Part shown: in pieces, positions 24,744 through 33,515 of the stretch
Numbering within the stretch: position 1 is the stretch's first letter
Layout of the letters: each line of letters opens with the position of its first letter
NCBI RefSeq assembly: GCF_004365175.1
Contig: NZ_SOCE01000001.1
Span: forward strand, 5,551,098 to 5,615,097
From: Kribbella voronezhensis
Lineage (GTDB): Bacteria > Actinomycetota > Actinomycetes > Propionibacteriales > Kribbellaceae
DNA length: 64,000 nt
Reading direction: 5' to 3'
Notes under the pieces: model-generated
What the model was told of the DNA's origin: nothing
Seen by the model: the letters and a program-made list of their open reading frames with translations, nothing else
The model's database searches: none
Position numbers and translations under genes: made by a program

Positions 24744-25949
24744 ATGACCAGATTTGCCTATGTCGCCGTCGCGCCCGACGGCCAGCGTGCCAAGGGGATC
24801 ACCAAGGCGGACAGTCGCGAGGAGGCCGAGCTGGCGCTGTACGAGCGGGAGCTCCGCGACATCCGCGTGACGGAAAAGCCCGGCGTGCTCCAGTTGGAGA
24901 TCACCGCGCGCCGGGTCAAGCGCGAGGAGGTCATGCACCTGTCCCGTCAGCTCGGCGCGTTCATCAAGGCGGGCCTGCCGCTGATCGACGCCGTGCACAG
25001 CCTCGGCCAGGAGGCCGACAACAACTCGGTACGCCGGATGATGGCCGAGGTCGAAGAGGGACTCCGAGGCGGTGAGAAGCTGTCGGACTGCTTCGATCGG
25101 CATCCCAACATCTTCCCGGAGTTCTATCGGGGGATCCTGCGATCGGCAGAACTCAGCGGTCAGCTCGATACCGTGCTTTCCCAGCTCGCGAAGTACCTCG
25201 AGCGGGATCTGGAAGCGCGCCGCAAGGTCAAGCAGGCCATGATCTACCCCACCATCGTGGCGCTCATGTCGCTGGTGACCGTGGTCGTGCTGGCAGCCTT
25301 CGTACTGCCACGGTTCAAGGAGTTCTTCGCGAGCCTGCACGCCGAGCTGCCGCTGCCGACCCGGATGCTGCTCGCCGTCACGGACTTCCTCACCGCGTGG
25401 TGGTGGGCCGTCGGCCTCGGGATGGCGATCCTGGCACTGATCTTCTTCGCCGTCACGAGAACGCAAGGCGGTCGCTACGCCCGGGACAAGGTGTTTCTGG
25501 CGCTCCCCGTGGTCGGTGGCACCATCCGGTTCGCTCTGGTCGAGAGGTTCTGCCGGATCCTCGCGTCGATGGTCGGCGCCGGTGTGCAGCTTCCCGAGGC
25601 TCTGCGAGTCGCGACCGGTTCATTGCCGAACCTCGTCTTCCGGCGCGCACTCGGCGGAGCCGGTGAGGCACTACTCGAGGGCGAAGGACTGGCACGCCCA
25701 CTCGCAGCTACCGGCCTGTTCCCGACCACTGCGGCGCAGATGATGCGCGTCGGCGAGGACACCGGAACGCTCGACACCCAACTGGAAGTCACCGCGGAGT
25801 ACTACGAAGGCGAGCTCGACTACAAGCTGAAGAAGCTGATCGGCCTGTTCGAGCCGGCCGTCATCATCGTGATGGGAGTCGTCGTCGGCTTCGTCGCCGT
25901 CGCGCTGGTGTCCGCGATGTACGGCATCTTCCGTCAGGTCCAGGGCTGA
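24744..25949 (+). CDS. pilC: type IV pilus platform protein PilC, operon 1
   Basis: A 401-residue inner-membrane GspF/PilC protein with two T2SSF repeats. The first contains FIKAGLPLIDAVHSLGQEAD and FPEFYRGILRSAELSGQLDT; membrane helices follow at about residues 165-190 and 215-240, and the last ends GVVVGFVAVALVSAMYG. It is the platform that pairs with PilB and PilT during assembly and retraction. The stop overlaps the next ATG (TGATG). Confidence 0.92.
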   Translation: MTRFAYVAVAPDGQRAKGITKADSREEAELALYERELRDIRVTEKPGVLQLEITARRVKREEVMHLSRQLGAFIKAGLPLIDAVHSLGQEADNNSVRRMMAEVEEGLRGGEKLSDCFDRHPNIFPEFYRGILRSAELSGQLDTVLSQLAKYLERDLEARRKVKQAMIYPTIVALMSLVTVVVLAAFVLPRFKEFFASLHAELPLPTRMLLAVTDFLTAWWWAVGLGMAILALIFFAVTRTQGGRYARDKVFLALPVVGGTIRFALVERFCRILASMVGAGVQLPEALRVATGSLPNLVFRRALGGAGEALLEGEGLARPLAATGLFPTTAAQMMRVGEDTGTLDTQLEVTAEYYEGELDYKLKKLIGLFEPAVIIVMGVVVGFVAVALVSAMYGIFRQVQG

Positions 25950-26413
25950 TGTCCGCCCGCCACCGGGTCGCCGACGAGCGAGGGGAGACCCTGGTCGAGA
26001 TGCTGCTGGCCGTCGCGATCATGGGCATCGCCGCGGTAGCCCTGATGGCGGGCCTCACCACGAGCGTCCTGATGTCCGACATCCACCGCAAACAGGCAAC
26101 GGCCGGCACCGCGGTCCGCGACTACGCGGAGGCGCTCCAGAAGTACGTTGCCGACGGCCACTATGTCGACAACTGCCTCTCGACGACGTCGTACGGGCTC
26201 GATTCCCTTGCTGACACGCCGGGCTTTCATCACTTGCTTGTCGCAGGATCGATGAGGTACTGGAGCGGAACCGACTGGCAGCCGACTTGCACGACGGACA
26301 CGGGCCTGCAAAAGCTGACTATCCGGGTGTACACCGATGACGACCGGGCGAGCGAGCAGCTGGTCGTCGTACTGCGCAAACCCTGCAGGCTGGGGGACGA
26401 CCTATGCAGCTAA
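25949..26413 (+). CDS. minor pseudopilin (type I/V-like), operon 1
   Basis: A 154-residue prepilin-like protein. The leader MSARHRVADERG is followed by ETLVEMLLAVAIMGIAAVAL, giving an acidic residue at mature position 1 and glutamate at position 5. Glutamate at position 1 is less common than Phe or Met. The remainder has four cysteines. The gene is translationally coupled to pilC upstream and overlaps the next pseudopilin by 10 bases. It probably helps start fibre assembly at the tip. Confidence 0.82.
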   Translation: MSARHRVADERGETLVEMLLAVAIMGIAAVALMAGLTTSVLMSDIHRKQATAGTAVRDYAEALQKYVADGHYVDNCLSTTSYGLDSLADTPGFHHLLVAGSMRYWSGTDWQPTCTTDTGLQKLTIRVYTDDDRASEQLVVVLRKPCRLGDDLCS

Positions 26414-27045
26414 GAGACCGAATCCGCTCCGAGGGCGGGTTCACCCTGGTCGAGTTGCTGGTGGCGATCGTCATCATCGGCATCATCACGATCCCGCTGT
26501 CCGGCACTGTGGTCAGCGCTTTGAAGAACACCACGACCACCGAAGAGCGGATGGACCTGTCGCACGACGCCCAGCTCAGTTCGTCGTACTTCGCTCGTGA
26601 CGTAGCGGCCGTCGGCATCCGTGACTACGACAATGTCAATGGCAACTCGCTTCCGTTCAAGCCGTCCGTCCAATTGAACGCGGCCTACAACCAAGGTGGT
26701 TACACCTGTGGAGCAGTCGGTACGCCGACCGCCGCGGTGCGGTTGCTGTCCGACTCCTGGGACCCGGCGGACTCGATGACAAGCCCGAAGACGGTGGTCA
26801 TCGCCTACTACCTGAAGACGGTGGCCGGTTCGATCGAATTACACCGGCTGAAGTGCTCGGGCAGCGATACCCCGGTCGACGTGCCGATCGCGCACAACGT
26901 GAAGTCAGGCAGCGTCACGGTGACCTGTTCATCGACTTGCGAATCGGCGGATGTGCCGAACGAGATCACTTTTCGCCTGATGGCGACCAAGCCCTCGGTC
27001 GGCGACTACCCGATCACGCTCAACGGTCAGCGGAGGCAGTCATGA
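26404..27045 (+). CDS. minor pseudopilin (PulJ/GspJ-like), operon 1
   Basis: A 213-residue prepilin. Leader MQLRDRIRSEGG precedes FTLVELLVAIVIIGIITIPL; then EERMDLSHDAQLSSSYFARD resembles the PulJ/PilW segment after the helix. Paired cysteines sit in the C-terminal domain (TCSSTCES). It overlaps the genes on both sides by 10 and 4 bases, so strong translational coupling is likely. It probably forms the tip complex with the other pseudopilin and the large PilX-like protein. Confidence 0.85.
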   Translation: MQLRDRIRSEGGFTLVELLVAIVIIGIITIPLSGTVVSALKNTTTTEERMDLSHDAQLSSSYFARDVAAVGIRDYDNVNGNSLPFKPSVQLNAAYNQGGYTCGAVGTPTAAVRLLSDSWDPADSMTSPKTVVIAYYLKTVAGSIELHRLKCSGSDTPVDVPIAHNVKSGSVTVTCSSTCESADVPNEITFRLMATKPSVGDYPITLNGQRRQS

Positions 27046-29114
27046 AGTCCCGGTTCACTCGCGCCCACCGGGAGGACGGTGCCGCGCTGGTCCTGGTCCT
27101 GATCCTCGTCACGGTGATCGCCCTCGGACTGGCCGCCTTGCTGACCCGATCGGACACCAGCATCCGGGAGACGCTGGGATTACGCGACCAGGCTGCCGCA
27201 ACGTACAACGCGGACGGTGCACTGCAGGCGTCGATCAACAACCTCCGCAACAGCACCTACAACGACGCTGCCGGCCAGAAATGCTTCGGTGCCTCCAACA
27301 CCCTGCAGCTGAACGGCTTCTACGGCGCCGACTCCGCGGCGGTGACCTGCGCCGCGGATCCGAAGAAGGTGCTGATCCAGTGTCCGTCGTTGTCCCAGTG
27401 CAACCGACCGGGCAACGCGATCCTCACCCTGGGCAAGATCAGCGGCGAAGACGGCGTCAACATCCAGCAACCGACCGGCTCGACCTTCCGGGTCCGCGGC
27501 AACGTCTTCTCCAACTCGAACATCAACGTCGTCAACGGTGCCCTGAACACCAACGCTTCCGTCTGGGCCCGGACCGCCTGCTCCGGAACGATCCAGAGTA
27601 CGCCGACGAAGTCCTGCAACTACGGCAGTACGCCGAACGTACTGGGCGACGACCCCAACTACGCCCCCGCGGCAACGGATCCACCGGTCCACCGCAACCT
27701 GCCGTCCTGCACGGCGGCCAACTCGGTGGTGACATTCCTGCCTGGCACCTACGACGACGTGGTCGGGCTGAACAACATGATGCAGGGCAACAGCTCCTGC
27801 AAGCACAGCACCTGGTGGTTCAAACCGGGCGTGTACTACTTCGACTTCCGCAACAACGGGGTGAACTCCAACCCCTTGTTGCCAGCAGGACCTGACGGCA
27901 ACACCTGGACGGTCAACGACGGCCAGCTGGTCGCCGGCACACCGGTCAACGCCGCAGGCGCCGTCATCGCCAGTCCGCCGGTGCCCGCCACCATTCCAGG
28001 CTCCTGCGACAACCCGATCAAGAACGCCTCCGCGGTCGGCGTGCAGTTCATCTTCGGCGCCGACAGCCGCTTCGCGGTGAAAGCCGGTGAGGTCGAGATC
28101 TGCGGCACTTACCGCGTGGACAAGGCGCCGGTAGCGATCTACGGCCTGAAGTCCGGAGCTGACACGCCGACGAGTTGGACCGGCGCCAACGCGCTGGCCA
28201 TGACCGCGGTCGACACCGCGGGCGCGTTCACGAATGCGGCCGACATCGCCGCGCCCGACGGCCAATTGGCGACCTGGACGAAGGCCGGGAACAACACCCA
28301 GACAGGGACGGTCACGGTCAAGGGCTACCCGCCGTCGAGCGCCATACCGGAGGGTTCCGTGCTGGCCTCTGCCAAGCTCGTCGCCGTGCACGGCAACTCC
28401 GCCGGATCGACCCAGGACAGCCTGTCCGTACAGCTCAGCCCCACGGGCGGCACGCCGTACACGGTGACGGTGCCCAGCTACAACGACACGGCGATGCACA
28501 CGGACTCGATCGACATCCTTCAGGGCGGGACCGGAACACTGGCCCAGTTGGTCAACAAGGGGACGTACGCCGGCGGCAAGGTCGCCTACAGCGCAGTCCT
28601 CAAGCACCCCGGCATCGAGCGGATCGACTCGCTCCGGATCGAACTCACGTTCGTGCCGCCGGCCTTCCGCGGGTCCAGTGGCTGCGTCACCAGCACTCCC
28701 TATGCCGGAGGTGGTGAGGCTGCTGCCAACTGCTCCCTGGTCACCGCGGTGAACAACTCCGGTAATCAGTTCTACGTACAGGGGACGACGTACGCGCCGA
28801 AGGCTGCGCTCGACATCACCTTGAACAACGCGGCCGAGCAGGTCTTCCGGTTCGGGGTCATCTCCCGCTCCCTGTGGGTCAAGGAGACCGGCAGCTTCTC
28901 GTACACGGGTGTGGTGATCGAGGTGCCGGACGACTCGCCGGGCTTTGTCTTCAGCATGTACCTGTCCGTCTACATCTGCCCGAAGTCTGCGACCTGCAGT
29001 CCAGCCGGCTCTCCGGTACTACGGTCCAAGGTGGCCCTGGTCGACAGCGATCCCACCACGCCCCATGCGGGGGCGCGGCAAGTGACGATCCTCAGTTGGT
29101 CCCGGCCTGGGTGA
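27042..29114 (+). CDS. large PilX-like pilus-associated surface protein, operon 1
   Basis: A 690-residue protein starting MKSRFTRAHREDG then AALVLVLILVTVIALGLAAL, a PilX-type class of signal without the position-5 glutamate. An N-terminal coil (RDQAAATYNADGALQASINN) is followed by a long, Asn/Gly/Thr-rich, cysteine-containing ectodomain. A block at about residues 205-268 (PVHRNLPSCTAANSVVTFLP, later WWFKPGVYYFDF) and a C-terminal block (DDSPGFVFSMYL) are strongly conserved in the operon 2 paralogue. It is probably a tip adhesin-like subunit; no known binding domain is recognised. Confidence 0.75.
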   Translation: MKSRFTRAHREDGAALVLVLILVTVIALGLAALLTRSDTSIRETLGLRDQAAATYNADGALQASINNLRNSTYNDAAGQKCFGASNTLQLNGFYGADSAAVTCAADPKKVLIQCPSLSQCNRPGNAILTLGKISGEDGVNIQQPTGSTFRVRGNVFSNSNINVVNGALNTNASVWARTACSGTIQSTPTKSCNYGSTPNVLGDDPNYAPAATDPPVHRNLPSCTAANSVVTFLPGTYDDVVGLNNMMQGNSSCKHSTWWFKPGVYYFDFRNNGVNSNPLLPAGPDGNTWTVNDGQLVAGTPVNAAGAVIASPPVPATIPGSCDNPIKNASAVGVQFIFGADSRFAVKAGEVEICGTYRVDKAPVAIYGLKSGADTPTSWTGANALAMTAVDTAGAFTNAADIAAPDGQLATWTKAGNNTQTGTVTVKGYPPSSAIPEGSVLASAKLVAVHGNSAGSTQDSLSVQLSPTGGTPYTVTVPSYNDTAMHTDSIDILQGGTGTLAQLVNKGTYAGGKVAYSAVLKHPGIERIDSLRIELTFVPPAFRGSSGCVTSTPYAGGGEAAANCSLVTAVNNSGNQFYVQGTTYAPKAALDITLNNAAEQVFRFGVISRSLWVKETGSFSYTGVVIEVPDDSPGFVFSMYLSVYICPKSATCSPAGSPVLRSKVALVDSDPTTPHAGARQVTILSWSRPG

Positions 29115-29239
29115 GGGGGGCCCGGGGTTACTGATTGTGATACTGGAGAGTCTCGCTTCCTGGGGCGAAACTAGGGTCTAAAGTCCCTAGCTGGGGCCGG
29201 TGGGTGCTACCTAGGGTGACGCTCACGGGGGTGAGGGGC

Positions 29240-29893
29240 GTGGCTGATCGGATCAGGGTTGTGATCGTTGACGGGCATACGTTGACGAGGTTCGGGTTGC
29301 TCGGAGTAGTGGGTGGGCTGGCCGACATCGAGGTCGTGGGGGACAGCGGGCTCGGGGGTGACGCTGTTGGGCTGGTTGAGGCGGTGCGGCCCGATGTGGT
29401 GGTGCTGGACACCGCGCTGCCGGATGCGGACGGGTTGCTGATCGCGCGGGAGTTGCGGGATCGGGACGACCGTCTCGGCATCGTGTTGCTGGCGGCCAAC
29501 GGGGAGGACGACCTGCTGTTCCGGGCGCTGGAGCTCGGGGTGTCGGCGTTCGTCACCAAGACCGCGCCGATCGCCGAGGTGCTGGCTGCCATCAGGCATG
29601 CGGCGGTCGCGGCGAAGTCGTTCCTCGCCAGCGGGCTCGGGCCGGCCTTTGCGCGCAGGCAGTTGGCTGCGCCGGTGACAGTGCTGAGTCCGCGCGAGAC
29701 CGAGGTCCTCGTCCTGCTCGGCAGAGGGCTGACGATCCCGGCCATCGCGGGCAGGATCTTCGTGAGCGCTTCGACGGCGAAGACCTATGTCGCCAGGATC
29801 TACGAGAAGTTGGGCGCGTCCAACCGGGCGCAGGCGCTGATGGCCGGCGTACGGCTCGGCCTGATCAGCGAGGAACTGGCCGCTGCGGGTTGA
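29240..29893 (+). CDS. LuxR-type response regulator, pilus operon 1
   Basis: A 217-residue NarL/FixJ-type regulator. The receiver domain starts RVVIVDGHTLTRFGLLG, has the phosphoacceptor in VVVLDTALPDADG and a lysine in AFVTKTAP. The output helix-turn-helix is LSPRETEVLVLLGRGLTIPA then SASTAKTYVARIYEKLGA. The first acid of the usual DD pair is changed (DGH), so phosphorylation may be weak. The GTG start was chosen because it aligns exactly with the starts of the two paralogues; an upstream GTG at 29204 adds 12 residues. No kinase gene is nearby. Confidence 0.85.
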   Translation: MADRIRVVIVDGHTLTRFGLLGVVGGLADIEVVGDSGLGGDAVGLVEAVRPDVVVLDTALPDADGLLIARELRDRDDRLGIVLLAANGEDDLLFRALELGVSAFVTKTAPIAEVLAAIRHAAVAAKSFLASGLGPAFARRQLAAPVTVLSPRETEVLVLLGRGLTIPAIAGRIFVSASTAKTYVARIYEKLGASNRAQALMAGVRLGLISEELAAAG

Positions 29894-29895
29894 AC

Positions 29896-30672
29896 TCAGC
29901 GCCAAAGGCCGGTCAGCGGATCGGTGAGGAAGATCGCCACGAGCGCACCGCCGATCATGAAAGGGCCGAAGGGGAGCGCCGTTTTGCGCCCGGCTCGGCC
30001 GACCGACATCGCGGCAATGCCGACGACCGCGCCGAGGGCGAAGGCAGTGAAGGCGCCTATCAACAGGGCAGGCCAGGACAGATAGGCCAGTACGCCGCCC
30101 AGCAACCCGGCGAGCTTGACGTCGCCCCAGCCCATCCCGGCCGGGGCGATCAGCACCAGGAGCAGGAAGAAGCCGAACAACGCCGCCGCTCCGATCCCGG
30201 CCCTTGCCAGCGGCCACCAATCGTGTTGCCAGGCGGCAGCGCCCGTCAGCAGCAAGGCGAGTACCGGGTACGACGGCAGGACGATTGCGTTGGGCAACTT
30301 TCGTAGTTCCAAGTCGATCAGCGCCAAGGCGATCCCGACTGCCGCGAACCACAAGTACGCCGGTACGGCGGGCAGCCGGCCGAGTTGGTCCAGGCGCCAG
30401 GTGAGCGCGGCGAACAGGAGCCCGGTACCGAGCTCGACCAACGGGTAGCGGGCGCTGATCGGCGTACCGCAGTCGGCGCAGCGTCCCCGGAGGATCAGCC
30501 AGCCCAGAACCGGAACGTTGTGGCGCGCGCGGATCGGCGTACCGCAGCGGGGGCAGCGGGAAGGCGGGCTGACGACGGACTCGCCGCGGGGCACCCGATG
30601 GATGACTACGTTGAGAAACGAGCCGACGGCGAGCCCGAGCAGGAACACCAGCAGTAGCAGGGCGACGACCAT
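29896..30672 (-). CDS. pilD: prepilin peptidase PilD (A24 aspartic protease / N-methyltransferase)
   Basis: A 258-residue polytopic protease. The N-terminal cytoplasmic loop has CPRCGTPI and CADCGTPI zinc knuckles and the NVPVLGWLILRG motif. The catalytic aspartates are in LALIDLELRKLPN and GMGWGDVKL. About seven membrane helices are apparent. It is the only prepilin peptidase in the window and must serve both pilus copies; it lies between them on the opposite strand, two bases from the convergent regulator stop. GGGAGG precedes the ATG. Confidence 0.93.
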   Translation of the reverse strand: MVVALLLLVFLLGLAVGSFLNVVIHRVPRGESVVSPPSRCPRCGTPIRARHNVPVLGWLILRGRCADCGTPISARYPLVELGTGLLFAALTWRLDQLGRLPAVPAYLWFAAVGIALALIDLELRKLPNAIVLPSYPVLALLLTGAAAWQHDWWPLARAGIGAAALFGFFLLLVLIAPAGMGWGDVKLAGLLGGVLAYLSWPALLIGAFTAFALGAVVGIAAMSVGRAGRKTALPFGPFMIGGALVAIFLTDPLTGLWR

Positions 30673-30878
30673 GCGTAGATCCTCCCGCTCAGTGGCACTG
30701 GGTAACCGAAAAGCCGGTGCTGACGTGGAAAAACACCTGTTTGACAGGCGTAACAGATGGTGGATCGTGAGCGATCATAGTTACAGAAGGTTAATTGCGC
30801 GTTCAGCAACTTCATCGCAGAATCTGTCGCCATCAATTGCTCGCCCGTCACGGAGAGCAATGACAGCCGGGGGGAAAC
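30673..30878. promoter_or_regulatory. divergent intergenic region, pilD / response regulator
   Basis: A gap of 206 bp that is clearly richer in A and T than its surroundings (for example GGAAAAACACCTGTTTGACA and GAAGGTTAATTGCG). It must carry both promoters. A hairpin ATTGCTC...GAGCAAT (about 30835-30863) precedes the regulator start. I could not fit a known riboswitch to either strand. Confidence 0.45.
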
Positions 30879-31532
30879 ATGGCGAAATCAATCACGGTCG
30901 TGGTCATCGACGGCCACACGCTCACACGCTACGGCCTGGTCGGGCTCGTTGCCGGGGCCGAGGGCATCGAGATGGTGGGCGAGTGCGGTACGGCCGCGGA
31001 GGCCGCCGCGGTGGTGGCCGTCGCCGTTCCCGATGTCGTGGTGCTCGATGTCGCCCTGCCGGACGGCGACGGACTGCGGGTCGCCGCCGAGTTGCGCGAC
31101 CGGTACGCCGACCTCGGCATCGTCGTACTGACCTCGAACACCGAGGACGATGTGATGTTCCGCGCCCTGGAGACGGGTGTCTCGGCCTTTGTCTGCAAGA
31201 CGGCGCCCAACGGCGAGGTGCTGGCCGCGATCCGGCACGCGGCGGTGGCCGCCTGCTCCTTCACGGCGACCGGTCTGGCCGGTGCGCTCGGTCGCCGGAA
31301 CTCCGTCATGGTCGGTCTGACGCTGAGCCCGCGGGAGCAGCAGGTGCTGGCGTTGCTGACCGATGGGATGTCGGTGCCGGCGATCGCCCGGTCGATGTTC
31401 GTCAGTCCGTCGACGGCCAAGACCTACGTGGCCCGGCTGTACGAGAAGCTCGGCGCCTGCAATCGCGCCCAGGCGATCATGACCGCCTTGCGCCTCGGCC
31501 TGATCGAGCGCCAGCTGGCGGTCCCGGCGTAA
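30879..31532 (+). CDS. LuxR-type response regulator between the pilus operons
   Basis: A 217-residue paralogue of the operon 1 and operon 2 regulators: receiver start TVVVIDGHTLTRYGLVG, phosphoacceptor in VVVLDVALPDGDG, lysine in AFVCKTAPNGEVLAAIRHAA, and the helix-turn-helix LSPREQQVLALLTDGMSVPA then SPSTAKTYVARLYEKLGA. It again has DGH in place of DDH. GGGGGGAAAC precedes the ATG. It stands alone, upstream of operon 2, and is a candidate regulator of both pilus operons. Confidence 0.88.
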   Translation: MAKSITVVVIDGHTLTRYGLVGLVAGAEGIEMVGECGTAAEAAAVVAVAVPDVVVLDVALPDGDGLRVAAELRDRYADLGIVVLTSNTEDDVMFRALETGVSAFVCKTAPNGEVLAAIRHAAVAACSFTATGLAGALGRRNSVMVGLTLSPREQQVLALLTDGMSVPAIARSMFVSPSTAKTYVARLYEKLGACNRAQAIMTALRLGLIERQLAVPA

Positions 31533-31890
31533 ACCGAAGGCCAGGCGATTGGTGCCGCCAGCAAGTAACCGACGGCCGGCGGATGCCGGAGCAGAGTTGC
31601 CCCTCAGCAGGCGAAACGCTTGATCGAATCCCGTCGGCCGTTCGGCTGACAGCTGTCGGCCGTTCGGCCAGTGAGACCAGCCGTTCACCCGCTGTGGCAG
31701 CGATCCCACAAGGGCAAGTCTTTGACGCGGCAGCAAGGTGCGCCGACCCGGCGTACCGGAAGCATTCCGGGGGGAATGCGAGCGGGCCGCGCTGGATTTA
31801 CAGGGGTCGAGCGCGTGCCGGTCGTCCGCGCTGTCGCGCCTGCATGACCCCGTCTCCGTCGCCTGCCGGAGCCTCTGCAAAGGAAGCACC
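31533..31890. other. non-coding region ahead of pilus operon 2
   Basis: No gene is supported; a frame reaching upstream from the pilin start has no ribosome site. The region carries the repeated GGCCGTTCGG words and the 16-bp element shared with operon 1. The downstream 150 bp probably form a transcribed leader for the pilin, which has AAAGGAAG as ribosome site. Confidence 0.6.
31633..31696 (+). promoter_or_regulatory. upstream element of pilus operon 2
   Basis: GTCGGCCGTTCGG occurs at 31633-31645 and, with a preceding T, at 31654-31667; CCGTTCACCCGCTGTG occupies 31681-31696. Both words are identical to those ahead of operon 1. The two inverted-repeat-like CCG-TT-CGG sites suggest a dimeric DNA-binding protein. 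Confidence 0.6.
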
Positions 31891-32322
31891 ATGAGCCACC
31901 GCCTTCGGGCCGCCGTCAAGCACGCCCGAATCCGCCAGCACGTCAACAACCTGCTCGACCCCGACCAACTGACCCGACGGGTCCACCGTGCCCGCAAGCG
32001 CTCCGAGTCCGGCTTCACCCTGATCGAGTTGCTGATCGTCATCGTCATCCTGGGTGTGCTGTCCGGCATCGTCGTGTTCGCCGTCAGCGGCATCCAGGAC
32101 CGCGGCAACGCGGCCGCCTGCAAGACCGACAAGAAGACCGTTCAGGTCGCGGTCGAGGCGTACTACGCGAAGAAGGGCGTGTACCCCGACGCCGGTCCCG
32201 CCGGCTGGCTCCAGTTGACGGTCGGCGCGGACCAGATGCTCCGCGAACAGCCGGTGGGTGATGGCTACACGATCACCCTCGCGGCCGGCGGCGTAGTCAC
32301 CGCCGCCGGCGCCTGCACGTAG
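31891..32322 (+). CDS. major type IV pilin with long leader, operon 2
   Basis: A 143-residue prepilin. The cleavage-and-helix block is almost the same as in operon 1 (GFTLIELLIVIVILGVLSGI), but it is preceded by 41 residues instead of 14, rich in Arg, His and Asn. The ATG has a good ribosome site (AAAGGAAG) and there is no later ATG or GTG in the frame before the cleavage site, so the long leader looks real. The globular tail has the same two cysteines (AACK and AGACT). It should be cut by the shared PilD. Confidence 0.88.
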   Translation: MSHRLRAAVKHARIRQHVNNLLDPDQLTRRVHRARKRSESGFTLIELLIVIVILGVLSGIVVFAVSGIQDRGNAAACKTDKKTVQVAVEAYYAKKGVYPDAGPAGWLQLTVGADQMLREQPVGDGYTITLAAGGVVTAAGACT

Positions 32323-32341
32323 TACCCGAGTAGTGCTCCGC

Positions 32342-32377
32342 GCAGTGGACCGGCTCGGAGGAGGGCCGGTCCACTGC
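32342..32377 (+). terminator. hairpin between pilin 2 and pilT 2
   Basis: GCAGTGGACCGGC and its exact complement form a 13-bp stem with a 10-base loop, 20 bp after the pilin stop. It has the same position as the operon 1 hairpin but a different sequence, suggesting selection for structure. It probably separates high pilin expression from lower machinery expression. Confidence 0.65.
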
Positions 32378-32426
32378 CCGACGTGACCTTGAGGAGGGTC
32401 ACAAACCGAACCCCGGAAGGGTTTCC

Positions 32427-33515
32427 ATGAAAGTTCCCGCTCCTGGTAGCCGGGTGGATCTGCTGTTGGAAGAACTCTGGAACGCCGGTGGTACCGACCT
32501 GCTCCTCACGGTCGGGATGGCACCCCAGCTCCGGGTTCACGGCGTACTGCGGCCGGTCGCCGATCAGTCGAGGCTGACCCGGCGCGACACCGACGCGATG
32601 CTCGCCGAGGTGCTCAATCCGCATCGCTCGAACGTCTGGCAGACGACGTACGAGCACGACTTCTCCTTCTCCTGGCGCGACAACGCGCGGATCCGCGCCA
32701 ACGCGTTCACCCAGCGCGGCGACACCGCCCTCGCGCTACGGATCATCCCGCGCAGCATCCCGACCATGTCCGAGCTCGGGCTGCCGCCGGTGCTGTCCCA
32801 GTTCGCCCGGCTGCACCAGGGACTGGTCCTGGTCACCGGCCCGACCGGATCGGGCAAGTCGACCACGCTCGCCTCGATGATCCACCAGATCAACACCGAC
32901 CGGGCCTGCCACATCATCACCATCGAGGACCCGATCGAGTACGTGCACGAGCACCGAAGGTCCGCGGTGAACCAGCGGGAGGTCGGCAGCGACACGGCCT
33001 CGTTCCCGGATGCGCTCCGGGCCGCTCTCCGCGAGGACCCGGATGTCTTGCTGGTGGGCGAAATGCGCGACCTGGAGTCGATCCGGTTCGCGCTGACGAT
33101 CGCCGAGACCGGCCACCTCGTCTTCGCCACCTTGCACACCAACGACACCGCGCAGTCGCTGGCCCGGATCATCGACGTCTTCCCGGCCGAGCAGCAGTCG
33201 CAGGTCCGCGTCCAGTTGTCGGCGGCGATCAGCGGCGTGGTGCATCAACGCCTCCTGCCCCGAACGGGTGGCGGCCTCGTCGCTGCGTTCGAGGTGATGG
33301 TCGCCAACGCCGGAATCAGGAACCTGATCAAGGAAGGCAAGACCCACCAGCTGCGCAACGCGCTGGTCACCGGCCGGCGCGAGGGCATGGTGACGCTCGA
33401 ACAGTCGCTGTCCCTGTTGGTCCAGGCCGGCGACATCTCGTACGACGACGCCGTCGCGCGCAGCTCGTATCCGCGCGAGATCGAAGCCCGGCCCCGATCG
33501 GTCGTCCGGCCATGA
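32427..33515 (+). CDS. pilT: type IV pilus retraction ATPase PilT, operon 2
   Basis: A 362-residue PilT closely related to the operon 1 copy along its whole length. It keeps GPTGSGKSTTL, IEDPIEYVHEHRRSAVNQRE, LLVGEMRDLES, ETGHLVFATLHTND and the C-terminal GIRNLIKEGKTHQLRN (first residue of the PilT signature changed from A to G). Differences concentrate in the first 110 residues and the last 20. It overlaps pilB by four bases as in operon 1. Confidence 0.93.
   Translation: MKVPAPGSRVDLLLEELWNAGGTDLLLTVGMAPQLRVHGVLRPVADQSRLTRRDTDAMLAEVLNPHRSNVWQTTYEHDFSFSWRDNARIRANAFTQRGDTALALRIIPRSIPTMSELGLPPVLSQFARLHQGLVLVTGPTGSGKSTTLASMIHQINTDRACHIITIEDPIEYVHEHRRSAVNQREVGSDTASFPDALRAALREDPDVLLVGEMRDLESIRFALTIAETGHLVFATLHTNDTAQSLARIIDVFPAEQQSQVRVQLSAAISGVVHQRLLPRTGGGLVAAFEVMVANAGIRNLIKEGKTHQLRNALVTGRREGMVTLEQSLSLLVQAGDISYDDAVARSSYPREIEARPRSVVRP

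Noticed and set aside
30673..30878. Possible c-di-GMP riboswitch ahead of pilD or the regulator
   Set aside because: GGTAACCGAAAAGCCGG is faintly reminiscent of such aptamers but I could not fit the conserved core on either strand.
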